In this document: one piece after another, positions 12,201-24,600 of the stretch
Numbering within the stretch: the stretch's first letter is position 1
How the letters are laid out: each line of letters begins with the position of its first letter
Assembly: GCA_947172415.1 (NCBI GenBank)
Contig: OX359196.1
Coordinates: 64,501 to 128,500 of the forward strand
Length of the DNA stretch: 64,000 nt
Origin: Chondrosia reniformis
Taxonomy: Eukaryota; Porifera; Demospongiae; Chondrillida; Chondrillidae
Reading direction: 5' to 3'
Program-made: the position numbers and the translations under genes
Notes under the pieces: generated by a model
Database searches by the model: none
What the model saw: the letters and a program-made list of their open reading frames with translations, nothing else
Told to the model about the DNA's origin: nothing

Positions 12201-13570
12201 ACTTAAGGTGATGTAACAGCTGTTGATAGAATTACAACCTCTTTAAACCTTGTGGGAACTTTACAAGACTATTATCACTTGTATGTTACAATATAAACTG
12301 CCATATATAAAGTGTAGCCTTTAAAAGATTATACATACTATATAGACTGTGGTGGTCAGTGAATGTGACTGGCTACTGTAGGAGATTGGCCACTAATGTA
12401 GGAGACTGGCCACTAATGTAGGAGATTGGCCACTAATGTAGGAGACTGGCCACTAATGTAGTAGATTGGCCACTAATGTAGGAGATTGGCCACTAATGTA
12501 GGAGACTGGCCACTAATGTAGGAGACTGGCCACTAATGTAGGAGACTGGCCACTAATGTAGGAGATTGGCCACTAATGTAGGAGACTGGCCACTAATGTA
12601 GGAGATTGGCCACTAATGTAGGAGATTGGCCACTAATGTAGGAGACTGGCCACTAATGTAGGAGACTGGCCCTAATGTAGGAGACTGGCCCTAATGTAGG
12701 AGACTGGCCACTAATGTAGGAGACTGGCCACTAATGTAGGAGACTGGCCACTAATGTAGGAGACTGGCTGCCAATATGTATGACTTCACTCAATACTGTT
12801 GACAGATAAGTCCCAGTTGCTTAAGGTAACTGTGTAGATTAGGTAACCATGACAACATAGAGTGAAATTACCATCCATTCATTCCTTGGATGGATGGCAT
12901 ACAAAAGAGGTGAGTTACAACTGCTGACAGAATTTGGTTGCATTCCACTGAACTGAGTCGCTCAGTTAATAGCACCAACCCCCACTCACACTGACATGCA
13001 ATAGGACCCGTCTCCACTGACACCTTAACGAAGTGTGTACCAATTGCTAAATTAGTACATTATAGCAAGGTCTAACTTGAGTATCAAACTATGCTTAAAA
13101 TGAAAAAGAGTTTTTAACCCAAAAAAACATTTAATTAATCCCACAGATTAGTATCCAAAATATTTGATTTTGTTTTTCGGGTGCATCCACTCAAAACAAT
13201 ATAATACATCACTCCACAGCTCATTACACTCTACAATCACGTACAAATTAATGACAAATGTATACCCTCCACCAGCCAGCCCTTTCTCTTCGTTCCCTCC
13301 ACCAGCCAGCACTTTCCGTCTCTCTAGATCTCTCGCAACTACAGGTTCGTGTTTGTTTAAACGAATATAATATGTGTACTTTAGCCGTACCCACTGTATC
13401 ACAATATACCAGCTACTCAAGTCGTACTACACCGACGTGCTATATATCATAAACTATATAACCTCAGTCGCGACGGAGCAACGTACCTTGCGATCTTTGT
13501 GCTTTTTCGGCGATCCAAGAGGCGCTAACTGCAGAAAGCCCTGTTTGATCACTTTGTAATTGGACGCCAT
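9294..13570 (-). CDS. PH-domain scaffold protein with proline-rich tail
   Basis: Three exons (13487-13570, 11944-12167, 9294-11583) give 865 aa. The N-terminal ~115 residues are a pleckstrin homology domain: KQGFLQLAPLG opens it, RWRRYWFLLIED is the typical strand 3 region, and EIHEWLSSVHD is the C-terminal helix with its conserved Trp. PH domains usually bind phosphoinositides or partner proteins at membranes. The remaining ~740 residues look disordered: serine-rich, acidic near residue 150, then Pro-Arg repeats (PPSPPRQRP units about residues 480-530) that resemble SH3-binding sites. No PTB, SH2 or catalytic domain is visible. This PH-plus-tail layout is seen in adaptor families such as DOK or GAB, but I cannot assign it to one. 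The first intron (1,319 bp) holds a minisatellite. Divergent from the Ig/FN3 receptor, with 217 bp between start codons. Confidence 0.88.
12372..12772. repeat. Intronic 20-bp minisatellite, about 20 copies
   Basis: Unit GGAGAYTGGCCACTAATGTA (20 bp) is repeated about 20 times in the first intron of the PH gene. C/T alternation at one position and two units with a 2-bp deletion (GGCCCTAATGTA, near 12670-12690) give internal variants. Confidence 0.95.
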
Positions 13571-13787
13571 CTCTCTCAACAACCTGCGACCGATTTTTCA
13601 AGAATCTTCAAAGTCTTCCGAAGATAAGAACGGTTTGCGCTTAACTCGAGTGGCTACCAGACGATAGTACATATTTGTGGCTGGAAGTCGTAGATCAGCG
13701 CGCTCGCATACGATCGGAATTCGGAACCACACCCACTATGGTCCGACCCACCTCCCAGTTCTAAGGGTTGGAACAGTAGCGTGAGGA
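13571..13787. promoter_or_regulatory. Bidirectional promoter region, PH gene / Ig-FN3 receptor
   Basis: The 217 bp between two divergent start codons must contain both 5' UTRs and promoters. No individual motif is claimed. Confidence 0.5.
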
Positions 13788-16700
13788 ATGCAAGGTCTAT
13801 TGTTCAGCGTCCTCCTGTCTCTAGTGGTGCAACAAAGAGGTAAGGTATCAGTAGTCTACGGCTTGAGCTAGATTAATGAGAGGAGCGTTCAGCTTTCGGA
13901 ACGACCGTTGGCCTAGGCTACAGGTAGTAGATATTCAATTACTTTCGAATACCAATTTAATGGCTAATACTGAATACTAAAAAGTGTCGCTTCGCTGTGT
14001 ACCTGTAAATAGTCCTCTCCCCAGTACAACCTGAGGCAGACCACTTAGTAGTTGGTACCCAATCAAGGGTCGTGGCTGACTGAATGATATCATTTCAGTG
14101 GCCACTTGTGTACTGGTCGAGATTGTCTTTTAGTGAAGTAATTGAGTGCAACTTATTAGTGCATTCCTTTTGTCTGCAGGGACTGTCAGCCAAGGGGCAA
14201 ACCCTTTAATCAGTATATCTCTCATGCCATTGAACAGGATTGTTGTTTCAGAAAGTAGTACAACCTTTTCATGTGAAATTAATGAAGCTGAATTTTCAGC
14301 ACTTTCATATGCATGGTACCATGATGACGGTGAAGTTACATCTGGTGAAGGCGCCATTATCACGCCCAGCAATGGAGGACAGACATCCTCTCTAACTCTA
14401 ACGGTCACAGATGACCGTGTTGGCATGTACTGGTGCGTAGCCGATCTTGGTGCAGTAGGGTCTGTCACTTCTCTGAGAGCCCAACTACAAGCCGCTTGTA
14501 AGTTACCCAAACTGAATACATGATTCGTTTCAATGTTCCCAGTTTGTCAATAGACACACTTTACAGTTTACACATTGTCCATAGACACAGGTACTTTCGG
14601 TAGTAATTCAATGTCGTCACTGACAGTGTCTGAGGGGATTCCCCTTGCCATACCCTGTAACCCACCAGAGAGTGTGCCGAGTGCCACATTGGAGTGGTAC
14701 ATTGAGGGGGAGTCTGTAGACACACCAGTGACTGCTGACACAAGGATATCTGTGTCTCTTGAGGGAGCCCTAATCTTCAGCCCTGTCAGGTCGGGCGAAG
14801 ATGCAGGGCGGACATATTTCTGCCAAGTTACCAACACCGTGGATGCCAGCCTTGTTGAGACAGGCCCAAGGGTGGTTCTGATGGACTCGCAAGGTATTAC
14901 GGGAAGAGGGTGGCCATTTGCATGACTTGAGATGCTTGTCTCTTCTCTTACAGATCAGGGTCCAATATTTAGTGATCACACATTTGTGTCTCAGCCCTCC
15001 AATGCTTCTGTACTTGCAGGAGAAGATGCTACTTTTGGATGCTTTTCTAAAGGGAGGTGAGATACAGTTTATGCTACCACGCCCACTTTGTCACGCCCAC
15101 TTTGTCACGCCCCGTTCCTTTTGCAGTCCAGCGGACCAGGTCAAGTGGTTTAAGGATGGAACAGAAATAGCAGCAAATGAACAGATATCATTTTTACAGA
15201 ATAAAAGGATTTTATTCATTTCCTCTGTTCAATCTTCCAATGAAGGAAGGTACTATTGTCAAATTGAGCAAGTTGGTTTTGATAATGCTCTCAGCTCGAC
15301 AAGTGCATATTTGGAGATGCTAAGTGAGTGATAAACATGGTGCCAACACAATCATCTTGTTGTTATGGTAACCCAACCCCTCCCCAGACCCTCCTACAAT
15401 CACTCAACACCTGGCCAATCAGAGTGCAGAGGCGGAGACTGAGACCACTTTAAGGTGCGATGCCTCAGGCTCCACCCCCTTTACATGGAGCTGGATTCAT
15501 AACAGCACGCACATAGGATCTGGCAGCCATTTTGTTGTTGATGGAAATGAGTTGACAATCAATGACCTGGGTCACTCAGACAGTGGTGTGTTTCAGTGTG
15601 TAGTGGAGGGCATCAGAGCTGGACAAACTGCCCAATCAATTGGAATACTCAATGTTAACAGTGAGTTGTGAGAGGGCTGGCAGTGCTAGACCATTACTTT
15701 ACTAACTCTCCTATGGTACAGCATTTCTGCCTCACATCACTGTGTGGCCAAAGAGAGACATCCTGACCTTCAGTGGCTCCGAGGTCCAGCTGCCCTGTCT
15801 TGCTGAGGGGGCCCCTTCCCCGCAGTACTCCTGGACTCAGGACGGGACAGAGGTGCAGGGAGACAGGTTTGCTGTTGCCATGGGAACACTGACCATCTCA
15901 AATAGTTTGCCAAGTGACAGTGGAAGTTATGTCTGTGTAGCTAGTAATGATGTTGGTAGAACTGAAAGTTTACCAACTCTGGTTGATATAATCAGTGAGT
16001 AGACTCCCTCTCTCCTCCCTCTCCCTCTCCCTCACCCCCTCATCCTACCTCTCCCCTCCCCTCACCCTCTCCCTCCCTCTCCCTCCCCTCACCCCCCTCA
16101 TCCTACCTCTCTCCTCTCCTTCCTTCTCCCTCTCCCTCTCTCCTCATCCTCTCCCTACCTCTCCCCTCCCCTCACCCCCCTCATCCTACCTCTCTCCTCT
16201 CCTTCCCTCTCCCCCTCCCTCTCCCTCTCTCCTCATCCTCTCCCTACCTCTCCCCTCTCCTCACCCCCCTCATCCTACCTCTCTCCTCTCCTTCCCTCTC
16301 CCCCTCCCTCTCCCTCTCTCCTCATCCTCTCCCTACCTCTCCCCTCCCCTCACCCCCCTCATCCTACCTCTCTCCTCTCCTTCCCTCTCCCCTTCCCTCT
16401 CCCTCTCTCCTCATCCTCTCCCTACCTCTCCCCTCCCCTCACCCCCCTCATCCTACCTCTCCCTCTCCCTCACCCCCCTCATCCTACCTCTCCCTCTCCC
16501 TCACCCCCCTCATTCTACCTCTCCCTCTCCCTCACCCCCCTCATTCTACCTCTCCCCTCCCCTCACCCCCCTTATCCTTCCCACCCCTGCTCCCTCAGAT
16601 GAACTGCCTGTAGCCTCCTTCCCAGCAATGTCTGTTATTAAGGACAAAAGAGAGACAGTTAAATTTGAGTGTGAACTACAAACATCTTTGTACAGTATCA

Positions 16701-19633
16701 CTTATCAATGGACACATGATAGTCAGATTATAATTTCCAACTCCAGAATCATAATTGAGAATGGAAACCTCACCATACATAATCTGGCTGATTCGGACAC
16801 TGGAGAATACGAGTGTGTTGCTCAAATCAGTAAAGTTGGCAGTACTGCTACCAGTGTACAGCAAACTGTTGGGTCCACACAGGTTACCGTGACAACAGAG
16901 CCACACCCACCCAGGTCTCTTAGTGTCCACACAGCAAGCATTACCTCAAGTGCAGCTCTCCTCTCCTGGACTCCGCCCACAGATGACGGAGGAAGGGCAG
17001 TCACTGGATATTCCGTTGACTTGTTACTTGTTTCTGTATTTGGACCAGACCAACTTATTGAATCTGATTGGCTTAGAATCAACCAATCAAATTTGCCAAC
17101 AGTAATGACCTCATATGAGGTCACTGGACTGTTTCCATACACAGCGTATCAGTTTAGAGTACACGCTATAAATATCAATGGAGAAGGCTTGCCTTCTCAA
17201 CCCTCAGAGACCATCGTCACAAAACAATCAGGTAAGCCTTCCCTGTCTCCTCCCTCCCACACCCAGCTCCAACCTTACCTCCCTCCCACACCCAGCTCCA
17301 ACCTTACCTCCCTCCCACACCCAGCTCCAACCTTACCTCCCTCCCACACCCAGCTCCAACCTTACCTCCCTCCCACACCCAGCTCCAACCTTACCTCCCT
17401 CCCACACCCAGCTCCAACCTTACCTCCCTCCCACACCCAGCTCCAACCTTACCTCCCTCCCACACCCAGCTCCAACCTTACCTCCCTCCCACACCCAGCT
17501 CCAACCTTACCTCCCTCCCACACCCAGCTCCAACCTTACCTCCCTCCCACACCCAGCTCCAACCTTACCTCCCTCCCACACCCAGCTCCAACCTTACCTC
17601 CCTCCCACACCCAGCTCCAACCTTACCTCCCTCCCACACCCAGCTCCAACCTTACCTCCCTCCCACACCCAGCTCCAACCTTACCTCCCTCCCACACCCA
17701 GCTCCAACCTTACCTCCCTCCCACACCCAGCTCCAACCTTACCTCCCTTTGATGTTACTGTAAGCCAAACTGGTCAACAGGGTTTGCTGAATGTCTCATG
17801 GAATGTAAGTGGCAGTCACATGACAACAGTGTGACAGTCACACGACAGCTGCATATTTATTGCCTTGATCTAATTAGGATCCCCTGTTCCGACTTCCAAA
17901 TGGAAGAGGTAGAAACGGAATTGTAACCAGTAATACAGTATCCTATAGACTTGAAGGTGATGAATTTGTTAATAAGACAACTACACAAGCATTCCTCATA
18001 ATAAGCGATCTTGTAGTCAACGCACTCTATCAAGTCAAGGTCAGGTCCTCCACCATGGCTGGCGATGGTCCATTCAGTGATATAGTGACAGCCTCCACTG
18101 GTTAGCTGTGATTGCAACATCACAGCTACTGGTTACCATAACAACCAATGTCTGTATACATGTAGGTGCATTTAATACACTTCCGGTTGTAAACATGTCA
18201 GTGTCACTCATCAGTGACCTCTCTGATTCACGTGGAGCCGTGTTCAACGTCTCCTGGTTGCCCCCTAACATCTCTCAAGAGTTTCTCGCCTTCTTCAGTC
18301 CACTCTTTTACAGAATACGTTTTATTGACAGTGAGGTCGTAGAGAGGGAGGTCAATGTGACTGTTACCATGGCAACAGTACTCTTCCTCAACTGGGGACA
18401 GCAATACAATATTATAGTACATGTGTTCTATGATGGATATGAGGCCTTTGGACCACCATCAGTTGTTACCATGGCAACCCCCAAAGGTATAGTGGCAATT
18501 CTTTAAATTATATAAAGCAGTTTACAGCAACTTTTTTATTCTGTAGGTCCTCCAGGACCAGTTTCTGATCTAACATTTTCGGTTGAATCTGGAAATCTAA
18601 TTTTAAACTGGAAACTGCCACATGATGGAGGTGGAACTATAGCAAATATAACAATTGAAGGGTTTTCCTCAAGTAAGAGCATAATACCATCAGGTTTGAC
18701 ATACATAGGTGTGCCATTCTCTGGTCACGCCCCCTTAGATGAGGGAGAATGGAGTGTAATTGCTTCAAGTAACAATACGGAGGTAACCACTCTATCAATA
18801 GAGGAGATACATTCAACAGGTTTCACAGTTCTGAGAGTAGTTGCGTGCAGCAACCTGGGTTGTTCTTGGGGAGCAGACTTGTACAACGGTTGGTCACTAC
18901 TTCTGTGAGACTTGTCTATGCGTTTTATTTACATCTTTCATTTCTATAGTGACAGTTCCCATGGCAACCACCACTGAACCTTTTTATACCACAATATGGT
19001 TTATTGCTGTTGTATCTACTGTTAGCTTTATCCTTTTAATCATTGTACTTATTGTGGTTGCCATGGTAATCAAGAGGAGCTGTAACCGCTTAGGAAAGTC
19101 AGACACTTACATTTACAACAGTAAGCTTAAATTGTTTGACCTCATTGCTCCATTTGCCTTTCTCCTTCCTCTCAAGTGTCAGAGAATGCAGGCAGTGAAG
19201 CATCAATGTTTAGCATTCGACAAAGACATTTGGACTTTGTGTAAGATACAAGTTGACATATTTGCAAATTAATTAAAGGGAATTACTCCACCTCTGTAGC
19301 CATGCTACCAGTCAAAATGACTCTTTAGGAGAAGAGAGAGCAGACTCAACACTCCAGTTGGACACGCAGATAGGATTTGGACCGCCAGATAATGAGTTTG
19401 TATTTGCTCCACCTTCATCAGCCTCCCTCAACTCAGTCTCCTCCTCATCACAACTGAGAAGCACCAATTCACTGCTGCAGGCCAAATACAGTGGCACAGA
19501 GCACCATTGGCTGAATCAAGGCTTCTCTCAGGACACTCCAGAGCATCATCGAAGAAGAGACTTCATTCGAGGACTCAGTGAAGTGGATGGCAACAGTATC
19601 ATTGCAGAAAGTGTTGCTTCAACTTATGTTTAA
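13788..19633 (+). CDS. Single-pass cell-surface receptor with six Ig and four FN3 domains
   Basis: Fifteen exons (13788-13839, 14180-14497, 14585-14893, 14954-15056, 15127-15323, 15388-15660, 15722-15994, 16599-17231, 17731-17804, 17878-18100, 18166-18486, 18547-18888, 18950-19120, 19177-19240, 19312-19633) give 1,224 aa. MQGLLFSVLLSLVV is a signal peptide. Ig domains show paired Cys with Tyr-x-Cys ends (MYWC, TYFC, YYC, FQC, YVC, YEC) at about residues 20-610. FN3 domains follow (about 620-1040; LLSWTPPTDDGG, NVSWN, NVSWLPPN, LNWKLPHDGG). A membrane helix lies at about 1055-1078, then a ~145-residue cytoplasmic tail without recognisable enzyme domain. Most Ig domains are single exons with phase 1 borders. 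The layout is that of adhesion or guidance receptors (Robo, DCC, NCAM-like), but 6 Ig + 4 FN3 matches none exactly; orthology is not claimed. Confidence 0.9.
16005..16598. repeat. Intronic C/T-rich tandem repeat block
   Basis: Nearly pure pyrimidine sequence with ~55 to 95-bp higher-order units built from CTCCCCTCACCCCCCTCATCC and CCTACCTCT segments fills the intron before the 16599 exon. It remains open in one frame, so it looks like coding sequence although GTGAGT at 15995 and CTCAG at 16598 mark it as intron. Confidence 0.85.
17247..17745. repeat. Intronic 29-bp minisatellite carrying splice acceptors, about 17 copies
   Basis: Units of 29 bp (CTCCCTCCCACACCCAG, then CTCCAACCTTAC) fill the intron before exon 17731-17804. 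Each unit has a polypyrimidine tract and CAG; the final copy supplies the acceptor that restores frame, so the exon itself begins inside the last repeat unit. Confidence 0.9.
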
Positions 19634-19639
19634 TTGATT

Positions 19640-19799
19640 GGCATGTAAAGTGTTTTAACCCAAAATCTATATTGTATTACATTAAAATTTAATCACTCAC
19701 TCCGAAACTGAATTTATTCTATTTGCGTTATCTTACACCTATATACATACATCGATCCATAAAGCATGTACAGTGAGTTTTACAAATTTTGATGGTGAT
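19640..19799. other. 3' flank of receptor gene; nothing recognised
   Basis: AT-rich sequence after the receptor stop codon; likely 3' UTR. No ORF or repeat seen. Confidence 0.5.
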
Positions 19800-20010
19800 A
19801 AATGTGTACTATGTACGAATGGTTAATGACAAGGCAAATGTAAAGATCTATAAAAATTTCAAAAACTCATTGGAAATATTTCATACGTGTCTGTGAAAGC
19901 TGACACGTTTAAACTTCATATCTATCCATTTCACAGACATACAGCACTAAATGTACATTAAAATACTGCAGTATATTTAGTGCTTTAAGTCTGTGAAATG
20001 GATAGATATA
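19800..20010. repeat. Inverted satellite monomer at array edge (palindromic junction)
   Basis: The sequence at 19800-19975 is a diverged monomer in reverse orientation, followed at once by forward monomers. Perfect 20-bp arms (19919-19938 and 19989-20008) face each other across a 50-bp loop. Confidence 0.8.
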
Positions 20011-20514
20011 TATAAAGTTTCAAATTGGTGCCAGTTTTCACAGACATTTATGAACCATTTCCAAAGAGCTTTGGAATTTTTCAAAAATCTTTACATTTGC
20101 CTTATCTCTCACCATACATTAACTTTGTATACTAGATTTTAATGTACATTGAGGGCTGTACCTCTATCAAGTGGGGAGATATGAAGCTAACACTTTCTGT
20201 CAGCATTCACAGACATCTATAGAACATTTCCAATGAGTTCTTCAAATTTTGATGGAACTTAAAATTTGCCTTATCTCTCAACATACTTTAACTTTGTATA
20301 CCAGAACTTAATGTAAATTGAGGGCTGTAACTCTATCAAATGGAGAGATGTGAAGCTAATACTTGATGCCAGCACTCACAGACATGTATGAAACATTTCC
20401 AAAGAGTTCTAGAAGTTTCAATTTATATTCATATTTGAATTATCTCTCACCTTACATATGAGTATATCCTTCAATATAGTATTGGAGCTACAATTGCTTT
20501 CAAAGCATTATTTA

Positions 20515-21640
20515 GCCTAGAAATAAGAATCTATTTTTATCGGTACATTATTCTCTCAATTCTAAAATTTAAATCAGGAATTGAGTAATTCATACAGCCG
20601 ATCTAGTTGCAATATCGATCATAGACATTAATATCGTAGAGGCGATAAATATCAGTCTACTCGCAATATCTCTAATTTTCGGCATCAAGAAAAGTCGCTT
20701 TCCTCCCTCCATCAAGATACATACTGGCTTTTATCCATTTGCCACAGTTTTGAGATGTATTGGAAATACTGCGTATGCGTGTAAAATTGTTTGGAACGAT
20801 TCACTGGTCTGGAATTAAAGTGGAATAATTTGACGATTTCTCGAAAATAATTGGGATCAGAAAAGTCGTTCTCCTCGGCCCATCAAGACACTTACTGGTT
20901 TTTTTCCGCTTTCCCCAGTTTTCAGATGAACCACTAATACTGCCTATGTCTTTAAATTTGCTTGGAACAATTCACTGATCTGGAAATAACGAGAAATTTG
21001 TAAAAAAAGTGCCCCAACCACAACCGTTTTCTTTGGACAAAACTTCATATAAATAGAAGCGAAAAACCTTATAAAGTAGGCCTACCTGGACACATCTCTA
21101 TGGTGGTTGCGGTTCCCATAGAGGTTGGTAGCGCTTAGACTCTGAAGCTGTCTCCTAATCGGTTGGTGCCATAGAGACGTGCTCACCAATAATCCGGATT
21201 TCGGGGGGGTTCCACGTAATGTGGGATTGGCATCTGATATCTTAGGATTCATATGAGTCGGCCATATCGAGAAGAACTGGTTCTTCTCACGCAAGTGACA
21301 CCCAAAGCTCAACTCGGCAGAGCGTTACCACCGATCCCGGCCTCTGAGCGTCGTGGATGGTAGCGTTCGGTATGGTCCAACTTTTTTTCTTTGGAGTTTC
21401 GTTGGCCGTCGATCGGCAAAATTTCATTTTAACGACATCCATATATACATATGGATAGATAGTACTTCGATAACAATCAAGTACTACACAGTGCATATCC
21501 CTATGTATAAAAAATTGGAAAGTGTTCTAGATTTTCAGATATACAATGGAATGTTGTCTTTATTGTAAATCTTCTAACGGTCGGCCATATATAGTATTAC
21601 GCAATTTCATTAACAATTCAATACAATAATTGTAGTTCTC
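20515..21640 (+). mobile_element. 1.1 kb satellite-embedded element, copy 1
   Basis: Non-satellite unit starting near CTAGAAATAAGAATC and ending near CAATTGGATATATATGAAGC, where it passes into satellite. Copies 1 and 5 share extra upstream sequence (ATTGGAGCTACAATTG) that copies 2-4 lack, so these two may be closer to the original form. Carries a 76-codon minus-strand ORF (21082-21312) and TATA-like boxes near 21050-21075. Classed as mobile only because it is a dispersed multi-copy unit; no transposase, target-site duplication or terminal repeat was found. Confidence 0.55.
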
Positions 21641-24600
21641 TGTAACTCTATCAATTGGATATATATGAAGCTGTGACTTAGTGTCAGCATTCACAGACAT
21701 CTATTAAGCATGATTAATGAGTTTTTGAAATTTTGATGGAACATAAAATTTGCTCTATATCTCACCATACATTAATTTCATAAACTGGAATGTAATGTAC
21801 ATTGCCGGCTGTAACTCTATCAAATGGAGAGATATGAAGCTAACACTTTGTGTCAGCATTCATAGACATCGATAGAGAATGTCCAATAGGTTTTAAAATT
21901 TTGATGGAACATAAAATTTGCCCTATCTCTCACCATACATTAACTTTGAATACCAGAATTTAATGTACATTACGGGCTGTAACTCTATCAAATGGAGAGA
22001 TATGAAGCTAACACTTTGTGTCAGCATTCACAGACATCTATAGAGCATGTTCAATGAGTTTTTCAAAAATTTGATGGAACATAAAATTTGACTTATCTCT
22101 CCCCATACTTTAACTTTGAATACCAGAATTTAATGTACATTGAGGGCTGTAACTCTATCAAATGGAGAGATATGAAGCTAACACATTGTGTCAGCATTCA
22201 CAGACATCTATAGAGAATGTCCAATAGGTTTTTGAAATTTTGATGGAGCATAAAATTTGCCCTATCTCTCACCATACATTAATTTCGTATACTGGAATGT
22301 AATGTACATTGCTGGCTGTAACTCTATCAAATGGAGAGATATGAAGCTTACACTTTGTGTCAGCATTCACAGACATCGATAGAGAATGTCCAATAGGTTT
22401 TAAAAATTTTGATGGAACATAAAATTTGCCCTATCTCTCACCATACATTAACTTTGAATAGCAGAATTTAATGTACATTGAGGGCTGTAACTCTATCAAA
22501 TGGAGAGATATGAAGCTAACACTTTGTGTCAGCATTCACAGACATCTATAGAGCATGTCTAATGAGTTTTTGAAATTTGGATGGAACTTAAAATTTGCCT
22601 TATCTCTCCCCATACATTAACTTTGAATACCTGAATTTAATGTACATTGAGGGCTGTAACTCTATCAAATGGAGAGATATGAAGCTTACACTTTGTGTCA
22701 GCAATTACAGACATCTATAGAGCATGTCTAATGAGTTTTTGAAATTTTGATGGAACATAAAATTTGACTTATCTCTCACAATACTTTAACTTTGAATACC
22801 AGAATTTAATGTACATTGAGGGCTGTAACTCTATCAAATGGAGAGATATGAAGCTAACACTTTGTGTCAGCAATCACAGACATCTATAGAGCATGTCTAA
22901 TGAGTTTTTGAAATTTTGATGGAACATAAAATTTGACTTATCTCTCACCATACTTTAACTTTGTATACCAGAATTTAATGTACATTGAGGGCTGTAACTC
23001 TATCAAATGGAGAGATATGAAGCTAACACATGGTGTCAGCATTCACAGACATCTATAGAGAATGTCCAATAGGTTTTTGAAATTTTGATGGAGCATAAAA
23101 TTTGCCCTATCTCTCACCATACATTAATTTCGAATACCTGTATTTAATGTACATTACGGGCTGTATCTTTATCAAATGGAGAGATATGAAGCTAACACTT
23201 TGTGTCAGCATTCACAGACATCTATAGAGCATGTTCAATGAGTTTTGGAAATTTGGATGGAACTTAAAATTTGCCCTATCTCTCACCATACATTAATTTC
23301 GTATACTGTAATGTAATGTACATTGCCGGCTGTAACTCTATCAAATGGAGAGATATGAAGCTAACACTTTGTGTCAGCATTCACAGACATCTATAGAGAA
23401 TGTCCAATAGGTTTTTGAAATTTTGATGGAACATAAAATTTGACTTATCTCCCACCATACATTAACTTTGAATACCAGAATTTAATGTACATTGAGGGCT
23501 GTAACTCTATCAAATGGAGAGATATGAAGCTAACACTTTGTGTCAGCAATCACAGACATCTATAGAGCATGTCTAATGAGTTTTTGAAATTTTGATGGAA
23601 CATAAAATTTGACTTATCTCTCACCATACTTTAACTTTGTATACCAGAATTTAATGTACATTGAGGGCTGTAACTCTATCAAATGGAGAGATATGAAGCT
23701 AACACATGGTGTCAGCATTCACAGACATCTATAGAGAATGTCCAATAGGTTTTTGAAATTTTGATGGAGCATAAAATTTGCCCTATCTCTCACCATACAT
23801 TAATTTCGAATACCTGTATTTAATGTACATTACGGGCTGTATCTTTATCAAATGGAGAGATATGAAGCTAACACTTTGTGTCAGCATTCACAGACATCTA
23901 TAGAGCATGTTCAATGAGTTTTGGAAATTTGGATGGAACTTAAAATTTGCCCTATCTCTCACCATACATTAATTTCGTTTACTGGAATGTAATGTACATT
24001 GCCGGCTGTAACTCTATCAAATGGAGAGATATGAAGCTAACACTTTGTGTCAGCATTCACAGACATCTATAGAGCATGTTCAATGAGTTTTTGAAATTTG
24101 GATGGAACATAAAATTTGCCCTATCTCTCACCATACATTAATTTCATATACTGGAATGTAATGTACATTGCCGGCTGTAACTCTATCAAATGGAGAGATA
24201 TGAAGCTAACACTTTGTGTCAGCATTCACAGACATCTATAGAGCATGTTCAATGAGTTTTTGAAATTTGGATGGAACTTAAAATTTGCCCTATCTCTCAC
24301 CATACATTAATTTCGTATACTGGAATGTAATGTACATTGCCGGCTGTAACTCTATCAAATGGAGAGATATGAAGCTAACACTTTGTGTCAGCATTCACAG
24401 ACATCTATAGAGCATGTTCAATGAGTTTTTGAAATTTGGATGGAACTTAAAATTTGCCCTATCTCTCACCATACATTAATTTCGTATACTGGAATGTAAT
24501 GTACATTGCCGGCTGTAACTCTATCAAATGGAGAGATATGAAGCTAACACTTTGTGTCAGCATTCACAGACATCTATAGAGCATGTCTAATGAGTTTTTG

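Noticed and set aside
12372-12772. CRISPR-like regular repeats
   Set aside because: Direct head-to-tail 20-bp units with no spacers, in an intron of an animal gene. The same applies to the other minisatellites.
15995-17752. 585-codon open frame spanning the receptor region
   Set aside because: It merges one genuine exon (16599-17231) with two flanking introns made of pyrimidine-rich tandem repeats. GTGAGT and CAG sites with consistent phase define the real exon.
21075-21120. U1 snRNA start, because of CCTACCTGG after a TATA-like box
   Set aside because: Only the first few bases resemble the U1 5' end; later stem-loops do not match U1 or any other snRNA I could compare by eye.
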